From contig JAEUJZ010000160.1 of NCBI GenBank assembly GCA_016794505.1, positions 186,001 to 250,000 on the forward strand: a DNA stretch of 64,000 nucleotides. The letters run 5' to 3'. The translations under genes and the position numbers were made by a program. Each line of letters begins with the position of its first letter. Position 1 is the stretch's first letter. Shown here in pieces: positions 32,627 to 41,126 of the stretch. The stretch is from Myxococcales bacterium. GTDB taxonomy: Bacteria > Myxococcota_A > Polyangia > Palsa-1104 > JAEUJZ01. The notes beneath the pieces were generated by a model. That model saw nothing but the letters and a program-made list of their open reading frames with translations, searched no databases and had not been told where the DNA came from.

Positions 32627-34432
32627 CTACGGTTTGGGGCTGGCTGAATCATCGGCAGCAGCCACCGGAGCATTGGGCAGGTGCAGCACGGACTCACGCA
32701 GCGCTGTCAGAAGCTGTACGCTGCGACGCTGCGACCGTTTCTGCAGCGCCCCCATGACATAGCTGCTGCGACACCACGCCTGATCCAGTGGCCGCTGCAA
32801 AAACGGCATGTCAGGAGGACCCAGACGCCTAGGGAACAGCGGAAAGATCTCGACGTGATCGGGCTGGTAATCGCTGCCCAGAGCAAACGTGATCTGCTGC
32901 TCGATCTGCGATCGCAGGCCGGGCTCTTGCGGCGAGCCGCCCAGGAAGATCAACAGGACGAAAGACCAGCGCAGCGGCTCGGCGCTTTCGGGAACTGCCA
33001 GGCCCGATACGCCTGCCACGCCGGGCAGCGCGGCGATCGCCTGGGAAACTTCGGCCTGTGGATAGACCTGGCCACCGCGGCGCGGGCTGACAAAGCCGGC
33101 CATAAGGTAGCCATCCCCGACGGAAGGACTGGCCTTGGCGAGGATCACAAAGGCATGGTCTTTCTTCATCCCGGCGGGCAGAAACAGCCCGCTTTGCCCT
33201 GGAGCCGCCTGCGTGCTTCCAAGGACATCGACGGGCGCAAGCTTCCAAGCACAGCCTGCCACCGGCCACAGACACAGCGAGGCATCGCCTTTGTAGTGCG
33301 ACGAAACCAGCAGCGCACCGCCCTGCGCAGCCTCATAGACAAGCTGCAGGCGCGGCACCTGCGCCAGACCACAGCGCTGGTCCAGATCGCGCCACGCTGC
33401 GACATCCAGTGGATCGAGCGCGCTGCGAAACCAGCGATGCAAGCGCGAAAGCGGCACACACGCTGCGGTGCTGAGCTTGCGCAGCCCATCGCGCAGACCG
33501 CGGCTTATCCCCAGGCAGTTCACTCCCAGGCGCGGCAGCAGCGATGGGTCTTTGGCGAGGGCCGCCGCATCGCAAACGACCCAGGTGCCACCGGCCAGAA
33601 GCACCGACAGGATCAAGGCTGGAGCATGCTGCGCCGGATCGAAGTCGGGCAGCGGCGCGCACAATCCATCGCCTGGACGCAGACCGAACACCAGCAAGGC
33701 ATCGTGCAGCGCTCGCGTGTACGCCACCTGCGCGGACAACGGCACAGGATGCGACGGTGGGTCGCGCAGAGGCGAAGGCACCAGGAACGCTGCCGCAGCC
33801 GGTGCATACGTGTGGCTGCGATCGTCGGGCAAGCTGCGCCGCAGCGCTTCTTCTTCCTTCGCTCCGACGAGAAATGGCGTAGGCGCAGTCGATGGACACA
33901 GCGTGCTGTACAGCCGCTCGGTGAGGATGCACGCGGGCTTCAGTGCATGGATGCGGCGGGCCACATACTGCTGTCCGCGCGGTGGAACCAGGCTGACGGT
34001 GGCACCTATGCGCAGTGCCGCGAACAGCCCGACCAGCAGCCAATCCGACGGAGGCAAAAGAATACACAGCACATCGCCCGGCTTGTGCCCGCGCTCGCGA
34101 AGCTGGGTGGCCAACAGCGACGCGCGCTCATGCAGCTCGGCATAGCTCAAGCTTCGCACGAGCTGTTGACCGTCGCTGAGCCGCACCAGCCAGCGCAGCG
34201 CGATGCGCTCGGTCATGGAAAAGCGCAGCACCGCGTCGTGATAGAAGTCGATGCCCGCTGTGCCGCTCTTGGCGTGCGGTGCATAGAGCGCCGCGTGATA
34301 GTCGATCAGCGCTTGCTGAAAGGCTTCCGGGGCGGCCCAGCTGTCCTCCAGCCACGCGGCACCGGCCCAAGGTTTGGTCTCGCTGATCTCGTGGCGGATC
34401 GCATCGATATGGAAGCGGGGCAGGGGCGGCAA
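32627..34432 (-). CDS. degenerate acyl-adenylating (AMP-binding/ANL) enzyme
   Basis: 601 residues from TTG 34432, the first possible start after an in-frame stop and with a GGAG 9 nt upstream. The fold is recognisable: SYAELHERASLLATQLRERG (A1 region), LLVGLFAALRIGATVSLVPP (A2), and a C-terminal domain with SPRRGGQVYPQAEVSQAIAA, equal to the GRxK/ENVYPAEVE region of acyl-CoA ligases. The ATP-gripping TSGTTGxPKG loop is absent; the aligned place reads LVPSPLRDPPSHPVP. The YGxTE motif and the catalytic C-terminal Lys are not clear either. It may be catalytically dead or have a changed reaction. Being first gene of the PAAR-TssA-like module, it could be a cargo or a cargo-modifying protein. Function unknown. 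Confidence 0.72.
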   Translation of the reverse strand: MPPLPRFHIDAIRHEISETKPWAGAAWLEDSWAAPEAFQQALIDYHAALYAPHAKSGTAGIDFYHDAVLRFSMTERIALRWLVRLSDGQQLVRSLSYAELHERASLLATQLRERGHKPGDVLCILLPPSDWLLVGLFAALRIGATVSLVPPRGQQYVARRIHALKPACILTERLYSTLCPSTAPTPFLVGAKEEEALRRSLPDDRSHTYAPAAAAFLVPSPLRDPPSHPVPLSAQVAYTRALHDALLVFGLRPGDGLCAPLPDFDPAQHAPALILSVLLAGGTWVVCDAAALAKDPSLLPRLGVNCLGISRGLRDGLRKLSTAACVPLSRLHRWFRSALDPLDVAAWRDLDQRCGLAQVPRLQLVYEAAQGGALLVSSHYKGDASLCLWPVAGCAWKLAPVDVLGSTQAAPGQSGLFLPAGMKKDHAFVILAKASPSVGDGYLMAGFVSPRRGGQVYPQAEVSQAIAALPGVAGVSGLAVPESAEPLRWSFVLLIFLGGSPQEPGLRSQIEQQITFALGSDYQPDHVEIFPLFPRRLGPPDMPFLQRPLDQAWCRSSYVMGALQKRSQRRSVQLLTALRESVLHLPNAPVAAADDSASPKP

Positions 34433-34601
34433 AGAGAAGTCTCCGTCGCCATCATATCACGCACACTCCGTCGTCCGGTGCGTCGGCTACGTCGAAACGA
34501 AGCCAGCCCCACTGCCGAGCGGGACAGCGTGCAAACAGGGTCCAGCAGGGTGGTCCCCGAGCCCGTGCTGTTCCAATCCGTCGCCGTGATATAAGGCCGC
34601 C

Positions 34602-36791
34602 ATGCTCAGCACACATCCGAGAACGCAGCCTGTTGATCATCCCTCCCATGACGATGCAAATGGCCAAGCTCACCGACGGAATGGACCACAGCGGCGCTGG
34701 ATCTTTGTGACCGCGCCGACCGCCCTGGGTCTGGGCATGTTGGCCGGTGCCTTGGTGCCGCCTGCGCCCTTGGCCGAAGCGCTGCCCGGCAAGCCGGCTG
34801 CCGCTAAGGCCAAGCCTGGCACGGCCGTCAACCTGGGCATTGATCCCTCGATCCTCGATCGCAGTGTGAAGCCATGTGACGACTTCTTCCGCTATGCCTG
34901 CGGCGGCTGGCTGAGCAAGACCGAGATCCCCGCTGATCGCCCGTCGTGGAGCCGCGGCTCTTCCGAGATCAACGAGCGCAATCAAAACACTCTGCGCGAG
35001 CTTCTGGAAAAGCCGACAGCCGACAGCGGCTTGTCCGCCGCGGATGCAAAGAAGCTGGCCGACTTCTATTCCGCGTGCATGAACGAGTCGCGCATCGAGC
35101 AGACCGCGCAAGCAGAGCTAGCCGAGCAGCTAACGCCCATCGATGGAATCAAGACACTCGACGACGTCGCGCGCGAAACGGCGCGTCAGCACCTGGGCTT
35201 TGGTCATCCGTTCTTTGGCTTTTCGTCGACACAGGACTTCAAGGATGCGACGCGCGTCATCGCCGGTCTGGATCAAGCGGGCCTGGGCTTGCCCGACCGC
35301 GACTATTACCTGAAGACCGACGCCAAGTCCGTCGAGACGCAGAAAGAGTATCTGGCGCATATCGAGCGCATACTGACGCTGGCCGGACTGCCTGCGGCCC
35401 AAGCCAAAGCGCAAGCGCAGACCGCGTACAACGTGGAAAAGCTCTTGGCTACCGCGTCGATGTCGCGTATCGAGCGCCGCGATCCGCGCAAGCTCTATCA
35501 CCGGATCGAGCTCGAAGGCACGCAGAAGCTGGCGCCGCGCTTCCCGTGGCAGGCCTACCTTACGCACTCTGGCTTTGGCGGCTTGCGCGAGATCAACGTC
35601 ATGGTCCCCGGCTTCTTGGAAGGGCTCAACAAAGTGCTCGCCGAGCAGCCGATCGAAAACCTCAAGAGCTATCTGCGCTGGCACCTGGTTCACAGCGTCG
35701 CCGGTCGCTTAAGCAAGGCATTTGTCGACGAGCACTTCCGCTTCTATTCGCAGCGCCTGACCGGCACGGCACAGATCCTGCCGCGCTGGAAGCGCTGCAT
35801 CGGAGCCACAGACTCGGCGCTTGGCGAGTCGCTGGGAACCGCCTTTGTACAGAAGACCTTCGGCGCCGATGGCAAGGCGCAAGCGCTTGAGCTGATCAGC
35901 AACATCGAGACCGCCATGAAGCAGTCCATCGACAGCTCGAACTGGATGGACGATGCGACCCGGCAGGCGGCCTTGGCCAAGCTCAAAGCCATCACCAACA
36001 AGATCGGGTATCCCGACAAGGCGCGTGACTACAGCGCGCTCACCATCACCGCCGACTCGTACTTAAAGAACGCCATCGCAGCCGACACCTTTGAGCATCG
36101 CCGCGACCTTTCAAAGATCGGCAAGCCGCTCGATCGCAGCGAGTGGTTGATGACGGCGCAGACGGTCAACGCCTATTACGAGCCGCTGCTCAACGAGATC
36201 GTCTTTCCGGCCGGCATCTTGCAGCCGCCGATGTTCCAGCGCGGGGCTGTGCGCGCCGCGAACTATGGCGGCATCGGCATGGTCATGGGCCATGAAGTCA
36301 CGCACGGTTTCGATGACGAAGGTCGCCGCTTCGACGCGCAGGGCAACATGAAAGAGTGGTGGACGGAAAAGGTCGGGACCGAGTTCGATCGCCGCGCCGC
36401 TTGCTTGGTCGAGCAGTACAACGGCTACACGCCGATCCCCGGCGAGAACGTTCATCTCGACGGCAAGCTCACGCTTGGCGAAAACATCGCGGATCTCGGT
36501 GGGCTGAAGCTGGCCTATCACGCGCTGAAGCTGGCCAACAAAGCCAAGCCGGAAAAGCTGCCCCCTGGCGCTGCGTTCACCGAGGACCAGATCTTTTTCC
36601 TCAACGCTGCGCAGTCGTGGTGTGACAAGCGGCGGCCCGAGTTCGCGCGTTTGCTCGCTACCCTCGACCCGCACTCGCCTCCCGAGTTTCGCGTCAATGG
36701 CACGCTGAGCAACCTTCCGGAATTTGCGGCGGCCTTTAAGTGCCAGCCCACCGACAAGATGGTGCAGAAGAACCGCTGCGCCGTCTGGTAG
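34602..36791 (+). CDS. M13-family (neprilysin-like) zinc metallopeptidase
   Basis: 729 residues, typical length. An N-terminal basic/hydrophobic region (RRWIFVTAPTALGLGMLAGALVPP, ~31-53) acts as signal peptide or membrane anchor. Family marks: PCDDFFRYACGGW near 91-103, substrate loop VNAYYEP, zinc motif HEVTH at 564-568 with catalytic Glu565, third ligand Glu627 in GENIADLGG and the C-terminal NRCAVW. It cleaves peptides on the amino side of hydrophobic residues in the periplasm or outside the cell. A 169-base gap separates it from the divergent adenylating-enzyme gene; nothing else is seen in that gap. Confidence 0.95.
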   Translation: MLSTHPRTQPVDHPSHDDANGQAHRRNGPQRRWIFVTAPTALGLGMLAGALVPPAPLAEALPGKPAAAKAKPGTAVNLGIDPSILDRSVKPCDDFFRYACGGWLSKTEIPADRPSWSRGSSEINERNQNTLRELLEKPTADSGLSAADAKKLADFYSACMNESRIEQTAQAELAEQLTPIDGIKTLDDVARETARQHLGFGHPFFGFSSTQDFKDATRVIAGLDQAGLGLPDRDYYLKTDAKSVETQKEYLAHIERILTLAGLPAAQAKAQAQTAYNVEKLLATASMSRIERRDPRKLYHRIELEGTQKLAPRFPWQAYLTHSGFGGLREINVMVPGFLEGLNKVLAEQPIENLKSYLRWHLVHSVAGRLSKAFVDEHFRFYSQRLTGTAQILPRWKRCIGATDSALGESLGTAFVQKTFGADGKAQALELISNIETAMKQSIDSSNWMDDATRQAALAKLKAITNKIGYPDKARDYSALTITADSYLKNAIAADTFEHRRDLSKIGKPLDRSEWLMTAQTVNAYYEPLLNEIVFPAGILQPPMFQRGAVRAANYGGIGMVMGHEVTHGFDDEGRRFDAQGNMKEWWTEKVGTEFDRRAACLVEQYNGYTPIPGENVHLDGKLTLGENIADLGGLKLAYHALKLANKAKPEKLPPGAAFTEDQIFFLNAAQSWCDKRRPEFARLLATLDPHSPPEFRVNGTLSNLPEFAAAFKCQPTDKMVQKNRCAVW

Positions 36792-36827
36792 ATCCCGCGC
36801 CAGCCAGCCCATCACACGGGCGTCCAT

Positions 36828-36881
36828 CAGACGCCGTCTGCTTAAACAGCCATCGTTTGCTGAAACAGACGCCGTCTGTTT
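36828..36881. terminator. pair of near-identical palindromes between convergent genes, likely bidirectional terminator
   Basis: CAGACGCCGTCTG occurs at 36828-36840 and again inside AAACAGACG-C-CGTCTGTTT at 36863-36881, where the arms are 9 bp and the tail is T-rich. The site lies in the 91-base gap between the M13 stop (plus) and the XRE-cupin stop (minus), and the second copy would work as an intrinsic terminator in both directions. The duplicated palindrome could also bind a dimeric protein. Confidence 0.6.
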
Positions 36882-36882
36882 C

Positions 36883-37641
36883 TTAAGACGGCCGGCGCCG
36901 CGACGTCGGATACAGCATGACCAAGACGAAGCGCGACGTGCCGCGTCCGGGGTTGTGATAGCGATGCGGCCGGTCGGCGCAGAAAAACAAGACGTCCCCC
37001 GCCGCAAGCTCGGCCCGATTCTCGGCCGTCTCGACCGTTAGCTGACCTGCCGTGACATAGATCTGCTCGCGCGTGCCGGGCAGGTGGCTCTGCGCGTTTT
37101 CGACGGCGCCTGGCTCTAGCGCAAGCTCGTAAAGCTCTGCCGCGCGAGCATCGCCGGGGGGGAACAGCGCCCGCGTACACAGGCGATGGTCCTCGGAATA
37201 CAGCACCTGCACCTGAGCGCGCGGATGCACCAGAAAGTCGCCAGGCATGGCCTCGCCCAACAGCGCGCCAAACGGCACCCCCAGGCCGTTCGCGATCTTC
37301 CAGGCCAGGGCAATACTGGGCGAGCTTTTGCCCGCCTCGATCTGGTTCAGCATCGCCTTGCTGACGCCGCTGCGCGCGGCCAGATCCTGCAGCGTCAGGC
37401 CGCGATCCTGCCGCAAGAGCCGCAGGTTGACCCCGACATCCGGGCTGCCTGCAGTTTGCTTCTTGTCATCGCTGGCCTCGCCGCTGCCGGCGCCCGCGTG
37501 GCTCGGCATGTCTTTGGTGGCTGCGGACGCGCGGGGTCGGCGGGTCGCTGGGCGATGGGCTGGCGAGGCGGCGCGCGAGGCGCGCTTTTTTTCCGCGCTG
37601 CGTCGGTTGGCGACGGGAACAGACGACTTTCTGCGTGTCAT
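36883..37641 (-). CDS. XRE-family regulator with C-terminal cupin sensor domain
   Basis: 252 residues from ATG 37641; GTG 37740 is an alternative that adds 33 residues, and neither has a clear ribosome binding site. A ~70-residue basic Ala/Ser/Arg-rich N-terminal tail precedes the helix-turn-helix (VNLRLLRQDRGLTLQDLAAR, SGVSKAMLNQIEAGKSSPSI) and the C-terminal cupin (REQIYVTAGQLTVE, AGDVLFFCADRPHRYHNPG). Such regulators sense a small metabolite in the cupin and control a neighbouring gene. It is divergent from the DUF2325 gene, which is thus a candidate target. Confidence 0.88.
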   Translation of the reverse strand: MTRRKSSVPVANRRSAEKKRASRAASPAHRPATRRPRASAATKDMPSHAGAGSGEASDDKKQTAGSPDVGVNLRLLRQDRGLTLQDLAARSGVSKAMLNQIEAGKSSPSIALAWKIANGLGVPFGALLGEAMPGDFLVHPRAQVQVLYSEDHRLCTRALFPPGDARAAELYELALEPGAVENAQSHLPGTREQIYVTAGQLTVETAENRAELAAGDVLFFCADRPHRYHNPGRGTSRFVLVMLYPTSRRRPS

Positions 37642-37750
37642 GGCCCGAGTCTGCCAGATGCCGCCGCGCCCGCCTAGACGCGAAACATCGCGGCCTCGCG
37701 TCGCTGCGCTTGCCGACTCGTTGGTTTTTTGCCTGCTCACTGCCTTGCGA

Positions 37751-37790
37751 TTGAACGGCGTCCGTTATATTGAACAAGTGTCTGTTGAAA
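37751..37790. promoter_or_regulatory. intergenic control region with repeated TTGAA motifs and a small palindrome
   Basis: The ~190-base gap between the divergent XRE-cupin and DUF2325 genes contains TTGAAC at 37751, TTGAAC at 37770, TTGAAA at 37785 and AACGG-CGT-CCGTT at 37754-37766. A TATATT (37766-37771) with TTGCGA (37745-37750) may be a plus-strand promoter with a short 15-nt spacer. These are plausible binding sites for the XRE regulator; no direct evidence. Confidence 0.4.
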
Positions 37791-37831
37791 CGAATCACGG
37801 ACGCTGGCGCCAGTCGCCGCTTGGAGCCCCC

Positions 37832-38203
37832 ATGGCCACGTCATCGCCTTCCCCTCGTGCGCTGTCTCTTCCAACCCGACCTCGTCTGCGCGTCGGCCTG
37901 ATCGGCGGGCTGCATCGATCCGAAGGCCTGTTCGTCCGCGCTGCTGCCGCCGCTGGCTTTGACCTGGAGTTTCACGCGGGCGACATGGTGGGCCGCCGCG
38001 CCCAGGGCCTGACCAGCCTGATCCAGCGCGTTGATCTTTTGTTCATCGTCACCGATGTAAACAGCCACAACGCCGTCATCACCGCCCGCCGCCTGGCCAG
38101 CGAGCAGGGCACGCGCCACATCCTGCTGCGCCGCTGCAACCCCGCCAAGCTGATCCAGCTCGTGCAGTCCATGACCACACCCGCCACCGCCCGCGCCGCC
38201 TAA
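37832..38203 (+). CDS. DUF2325-family protein
   Basis: 123 residues from ATG 37832 with GGAG 5 nt upstream. A Rossmann-like small domain: RLRVGLIGGLHRSEGLFVRA at the start, LEFHAGDMVGRRAQGL, and DLLFIVTDVNSHNAVITARRLA, all typical of DUF2325. Biochemical function of the family is unknown. Likely cytosolic. The divergent XRE-cupin gene is its probable regulator. A strong C-tract cluster follows immediately after the stop. Confidence 0.85.
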   Translation: MATSSPSPRALSLPTRPRLRVGLIGGLHRSEGLFVRAAAAAGFDLEFHAGDMVGRRAQGLTSLIQRVDLLFIVTDVNSHNAVITARRLASEQGTRHILLRRCNPAKLIQLVQSMTTPATARAA

Positions 38204-38230
38204 CCCATCCCTCCCCGGCCCGCCCATCCC
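38204..38230 (-). other. predicted G-quadruplex on the minus strand
   Basis: Six C-runs of 3-4 bases on the plus strand, separated by loops of only 1-2 bases, give on the minus strand six G-runs, well above the four needed for a quadruplex. It begins at the DUF2325 stop and ends 62 nt before the TIR-Roco start. The minus strand is the template for both flanking genes. Confidence 0.6.
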
Positions 38231-38292
38231 GCTGCATCTCCACCCGCCAGCCCCCTTGACGCAGCCACGCCTTCCCCGAGAGGCTGTGTCGC

Positions 38293-40944
38293 ATGCCGGA
38301 CATGACGTTGTGGACAGAGAAACAGCGGCGGGCGTTCGCCATGGCCGAAGAGCGGATTGAGGAGTGTCGAAGGCGGCGGAGCGTGCATCTCGATCTGTCT
38401 GGGCTTAAGATGCCAGAGCTTCCAGAGAGCATGCTTGGCCTGGCAGGTTTACTAAATCTTGATATTTCCAATTGTCCGATTCGAGAATTACCAGAATGGT
38501 TTAGCGATTTTAGATTGATAGGTCAGCTTTTTATGCATGGGATTTATATTGATAAATTTCCGCCTGGATTTAATGTATCGAAGCGCATGCGGCAAATTTC
38601 TATAGACGCTCGATGCCTACGCGCCTGTTCTGTTCATGATGTGATGAAACTTGATTCGGTTATTGATGCATATATTTTTAGGTGCGATCTTGATATCCCC
38701 TACCAGGTTCGATACTGGCAACGACTGTTGACGCTAACCCTATCCGGTCTTGCAGGGGACGTGCCGCATTGGTTGGGCGAATTTTCGCATATGACTAGAT
38801 TGGTCTTCGTTAATTGCGATATTCGCGCACTTCCCGTGGAATTGTGTCAATTGAACGAACTTCAGTTATTGGAATTGGGTGACGGTTCGAAACTTGGGAT
38901 ACCGGGAGAGTTGCTGAGAAGCAGAAACGCTAAGGCAATTCTCGATTATTACTTTCGAGTGCACCGGGCAGCAGAACAATCCCTCAATGAATTTAAGTTA
39001 ATGTTAGTTGGTCGCGGTGGTGTGGGGAAGACATCATTGGTGCATAAGCTTGCAACCGGGGAGTTTAGGGAATTTCACAAGACGCCCGGTGTGCAGATTA
39101 CGTTTTGGGGCCTTGGGCCACCTGAGCAGCGCTTGACGGCGCGGGTCTGGGACTTTGGCGGGCAGGAGATCCTGCACGGGACGCATCGCTTTTTTATGAC
39201 GGAGCGGGCGGTGTACCTGGTGCTGCTGTCGGGGCGCGATGGCCAGGCTGAGCGCGACGCGCACTACTGGCTGTCCTTGGTGCGCTCGTTTGCTGGCGAT
39301 GCGCCTGTGATCGTGCTTCTGCATCGCTGGGGCGAGTGTCGCTTTGAGGTCAGCCGCCAGGATCTGCGCCGCGCCTATGGCAGCGACTTGGTGTTCATCG
39401 AGACCGACAGCACCACAAACGACGGCATCGCCATGCTGTACGACGAGATTCTGGATGCGGCGCAGCGTCTGCCGGGCCTTGCGGCGCAGTGGCCGGCGGC
39501 CTGGCGGCGCGTCAAAGACGAGCTTCCTATGGAAAAGAGGAACTGGCTGTCGTTCGTCGACTTCTGTCGCTTCGCGGCCGAGCGCGGCGTTGGCGCGCTC
39601 GACGATCAGCAGGCGCTGGCCGAGTACCTGCATGTGCTGGGGATCATGCTGTCGTATCGCACGGATCCGGCGCTGGCCGGCTGCGGCGTACTGAACCCGC
39701 TGTGGGCGACGCACGCGATCTACAAGGTGTTGAATGCTCCGGCGGTGCAAGCGCAGCGCGGCGAGATCACGCTGGCCAGCTTTGCGCAGGTGCTGGATGG
39801 CGACGACGCGGCCAGCTATCCCAGCGCGCTGCATCCGTTTCTGTTGGCGCTGATGCGCAAGTTTCTGTTGTGCCTGCCGCTCGACGAGCGCGGCGGTCGC
39901 TACCTGATCCCCGATCTGCTGTCGATCGAGTCACCGGATCTGGACGCCGCCTTTCCCGAGAGGCAGGCGCTGAGCTTCCAGTACCACTACACATCGGCGC
40001 TGCCCGAGGGCCTGCTGCCGCGCTTCATCGTCGAGACCTATATCCATCGCGAGCCGGAAAACACCTGGCGCCGTGGCGTCGTGCTCAAGCGCGCCGGCTG
40101 TCGCGCGCTGGTGCAGGCGAACATGCAGGCGCGGACGATCGCGGTGCGCGTCATGGGCCCGCGCAGCGACGTGCGGCGCGAGCTTTTGGCCATCATTCGC
40201 GAGCACTTCGAGCGCATCCACCGCAGCTATGAGCAGCTTGCCGTGGAAGAGCAGGTGCCGGTGCCGGGTGCGCTGCGGCCGGTGCCCTATCGCCTGCTGC
40301 GCAAGATCGAGTCGTCGCCACAGCCGCTGGTGCAGGTCGAGTTTGCCGACGACGTAAAGCTTCTGCCCGCCAAGGCACTTCTGGATGGCGTCGATCTGCC
40401 TGATGTGCAGCGGCCATCCCTGCGCAGCGACGCACGCCGCGATCTGTGGCAGGACTTGATCGCTCCGGCGCCGCTTCTGTTTGTCAGCTATGCCGAGGCA
40501 GACAGCACATTCTTTGATCAGCTTCGGTCGCACCTGGTGCTGGCCGAGCGTCGGGGCAAGGTGCGTGTTCACGGTCGTGCGTTGCTGCGGCCAGGGCAGG
40601 ACGAAGACGCCGAGACGCGCGATCGCCTGCAGGAAGTGCGGCTGGTGGTGCCGCTGCTTAGCGCGGACTATTTTGCGCAGCCCGGTCGCGTCGAGCGCGA
40701 GCTAGAGCCCGCTCTGGCTCGCCGGGCGCGTGGTGAGTGCCTGGTGGTGCCGGTGCTCTTGCGCGCCTGCAGCGTCGGCGACTCGGCGGTGCGCGGCATC
40801 AAGAGCCTGCCCGACGACGGCCGCCCGATCACGCGGCACAGCGATCGCGATGCCGCCTGGCTGGCCATCGTCGAAGCCCTCGTCGCTCGCCTGGAAACGC
40901 GTGAAGCAAGCGATCCAGCGATGCCGCACAAACCGCTGCGCTAA
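38293..40944 (+). CDS. LRR-ROC-COR-TIR protein (bacterial Roco with C-terminal TIR domain)
   Basis: 883 residues, GAGAGG ribosome binding site 9 nt upstream. Residues ~30-205 are leucine-rich repeats (LDLSGLKMPELPESMLGLAG, DIRALPVELCQLNELQLLEL). A Ras-like ROC GTPase follows with P-loop GRGGVGKTS (240-248) and WDFGGQE (286-292). The COR region spans ~410-700. A TIR domain occupies ~727-870 (PLLFVSYAEADSTFFDQL, LVVPLLSADYF, ERELEPAL with a candidate catalytic Glu, ending LPDDGRPITRHSDRDAAWLA). Bacterial TIR domains often cleave NAD+ or make signal nucleotides, and fusion to a sensor plus NTPase is typical of defence proteins. The part encoding LRR is AT-rich while ROC-COR-TIR is GC-rich. No partner effector gene is adjacent. 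Defence is inferred. Confidence 0.88.
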   Translation: MPDMTLWTEKQRRAFAMAEERIEECRRRRSVHLDLSGLKMPELPESMLGLAGLLNLDISNCPIRELPEWFSDFRLIGQLFMHGIYIDKFPPGFNVSKRMRQISIDARCLRACSVHDVMKLDSVIDAYIFRCDLDIPYQVRYWQRLLTLTLSGLAGDVPHWLGEFSHMTRLVFVNCDIRALPVELCQLNELQLLELGDGSKLGIPGELLRSRNAKAILDYYFRVHRAAEQSLNEFKLMLVGRGGVGKTSLVHKLATGEFREFHKTPGVQITFWGLGPPEQRLTARVWDFGGQEILHGTHRFFMTERAVYLVLLSGRDGQAERDAHYWLSLVRSFAGDAPVIVLLHRWGECRFEVSRQDLRRAYGSDLVFIETDSTTNDGIAMLYDEILDAAQRLPGLAAQWPAAWRRVKDELPMEKRNWLSFVDFCRFAAERGVGALDDQQALAEYLHVLGIMLSYRTDPALAGCGVLNPLWATHAIYKVLNAPAVQAQRGEITLASFAQVLDGDDAASYPSALHPFLLALMRKFLLCLPLDERGGRYLIPDLLSIESPDLDAAFPERQALSFQYHYTSALPEGLLPRFIVETYIHREPENTWRRGVVLKRAGCRALVQANMQARTIAVRVMGPRSDVRRELLAIIREHFERIHRSYEQLAVEEQVPVPGALRPVPYRLLRKIESSPQPLVQVEFADDVKLLPAKALLDGVDLPDVQRPSLRSDARRDLWQDLIAPAPLLFVSYAEADSTFFDQLRSHLVLAERRGKVRVHGRALLRPGQDEDAETRDRLQEVRLVVPLLSADYFAQPGRVERELEPALARRARGECLVVPVLLRACSVGDSAVRGIKSLPDDGRPITRHSDRDAAWLAIVEALVARLETREASDPAMPHKPLR
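38441..39120 (+). other. AT-rich segment inside the TIR-Roco gene
   Basis: By hand count GC is 33% in 38461-38520, 35% in 38521-38580 and 37% in 38641-38700, rising to ~50-55% in 38881-39120, then 70% in 39121-39180. The segment covers the LRR repeats and the front of the ROC domain; the flanks are normal for the genome. It marks a piece of different origin inside one open reading frame. Confidence 0.85.
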
Positions 40945-40960
40945 CCAATCTTGTTGCGGC

Positions 40961-41045
40961 GATGGACAATAAAAACTGAAATATATATCAATGATTCTTG
41001 ATAATGCAGAATGCATTAATAAATGCAATAAATTTTATTTACCTA
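40961..41045. other. short AT-rich intergenic island with hairpin
   Basis: The 182-base gap between TIR-Roco and GH31 holds a stretch with only 18% GC at 40981-41040 (hand count). It contains TGCATT-AATA-AATGCA (41012-41027, perfect 6-bp stem) and repeated AATGCA and AATAAA motifs. It may act as terminator/promoter or be a remnant of the foreign DNA that carried the LRR segment. Confidence 0.6.
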
Positions 41046-41126
41046 TGTTTGAATCAGTGCTTGATGCCGCCAACACCCTCGCGGCCGAGCTTGTCTGCGT
41101 GCCCGCGCGTGGCGATACTGCGCGCC

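Noticed and set aside
32681..34594. 637-codon plus-strand frame opposite the adenylating enzyme
   Set aside because: Gln/Arg-rich shadow translation; the minus-strand protein has a recognisable ANL fold and start context.
40998..41126. Longer N-terminus of the GH31 protein starting in the AT-rich island
   Set aside because: It would place 43 residues of unrelated composition before a good lipoprotein signal peptide that starts at 41127 or 41133.
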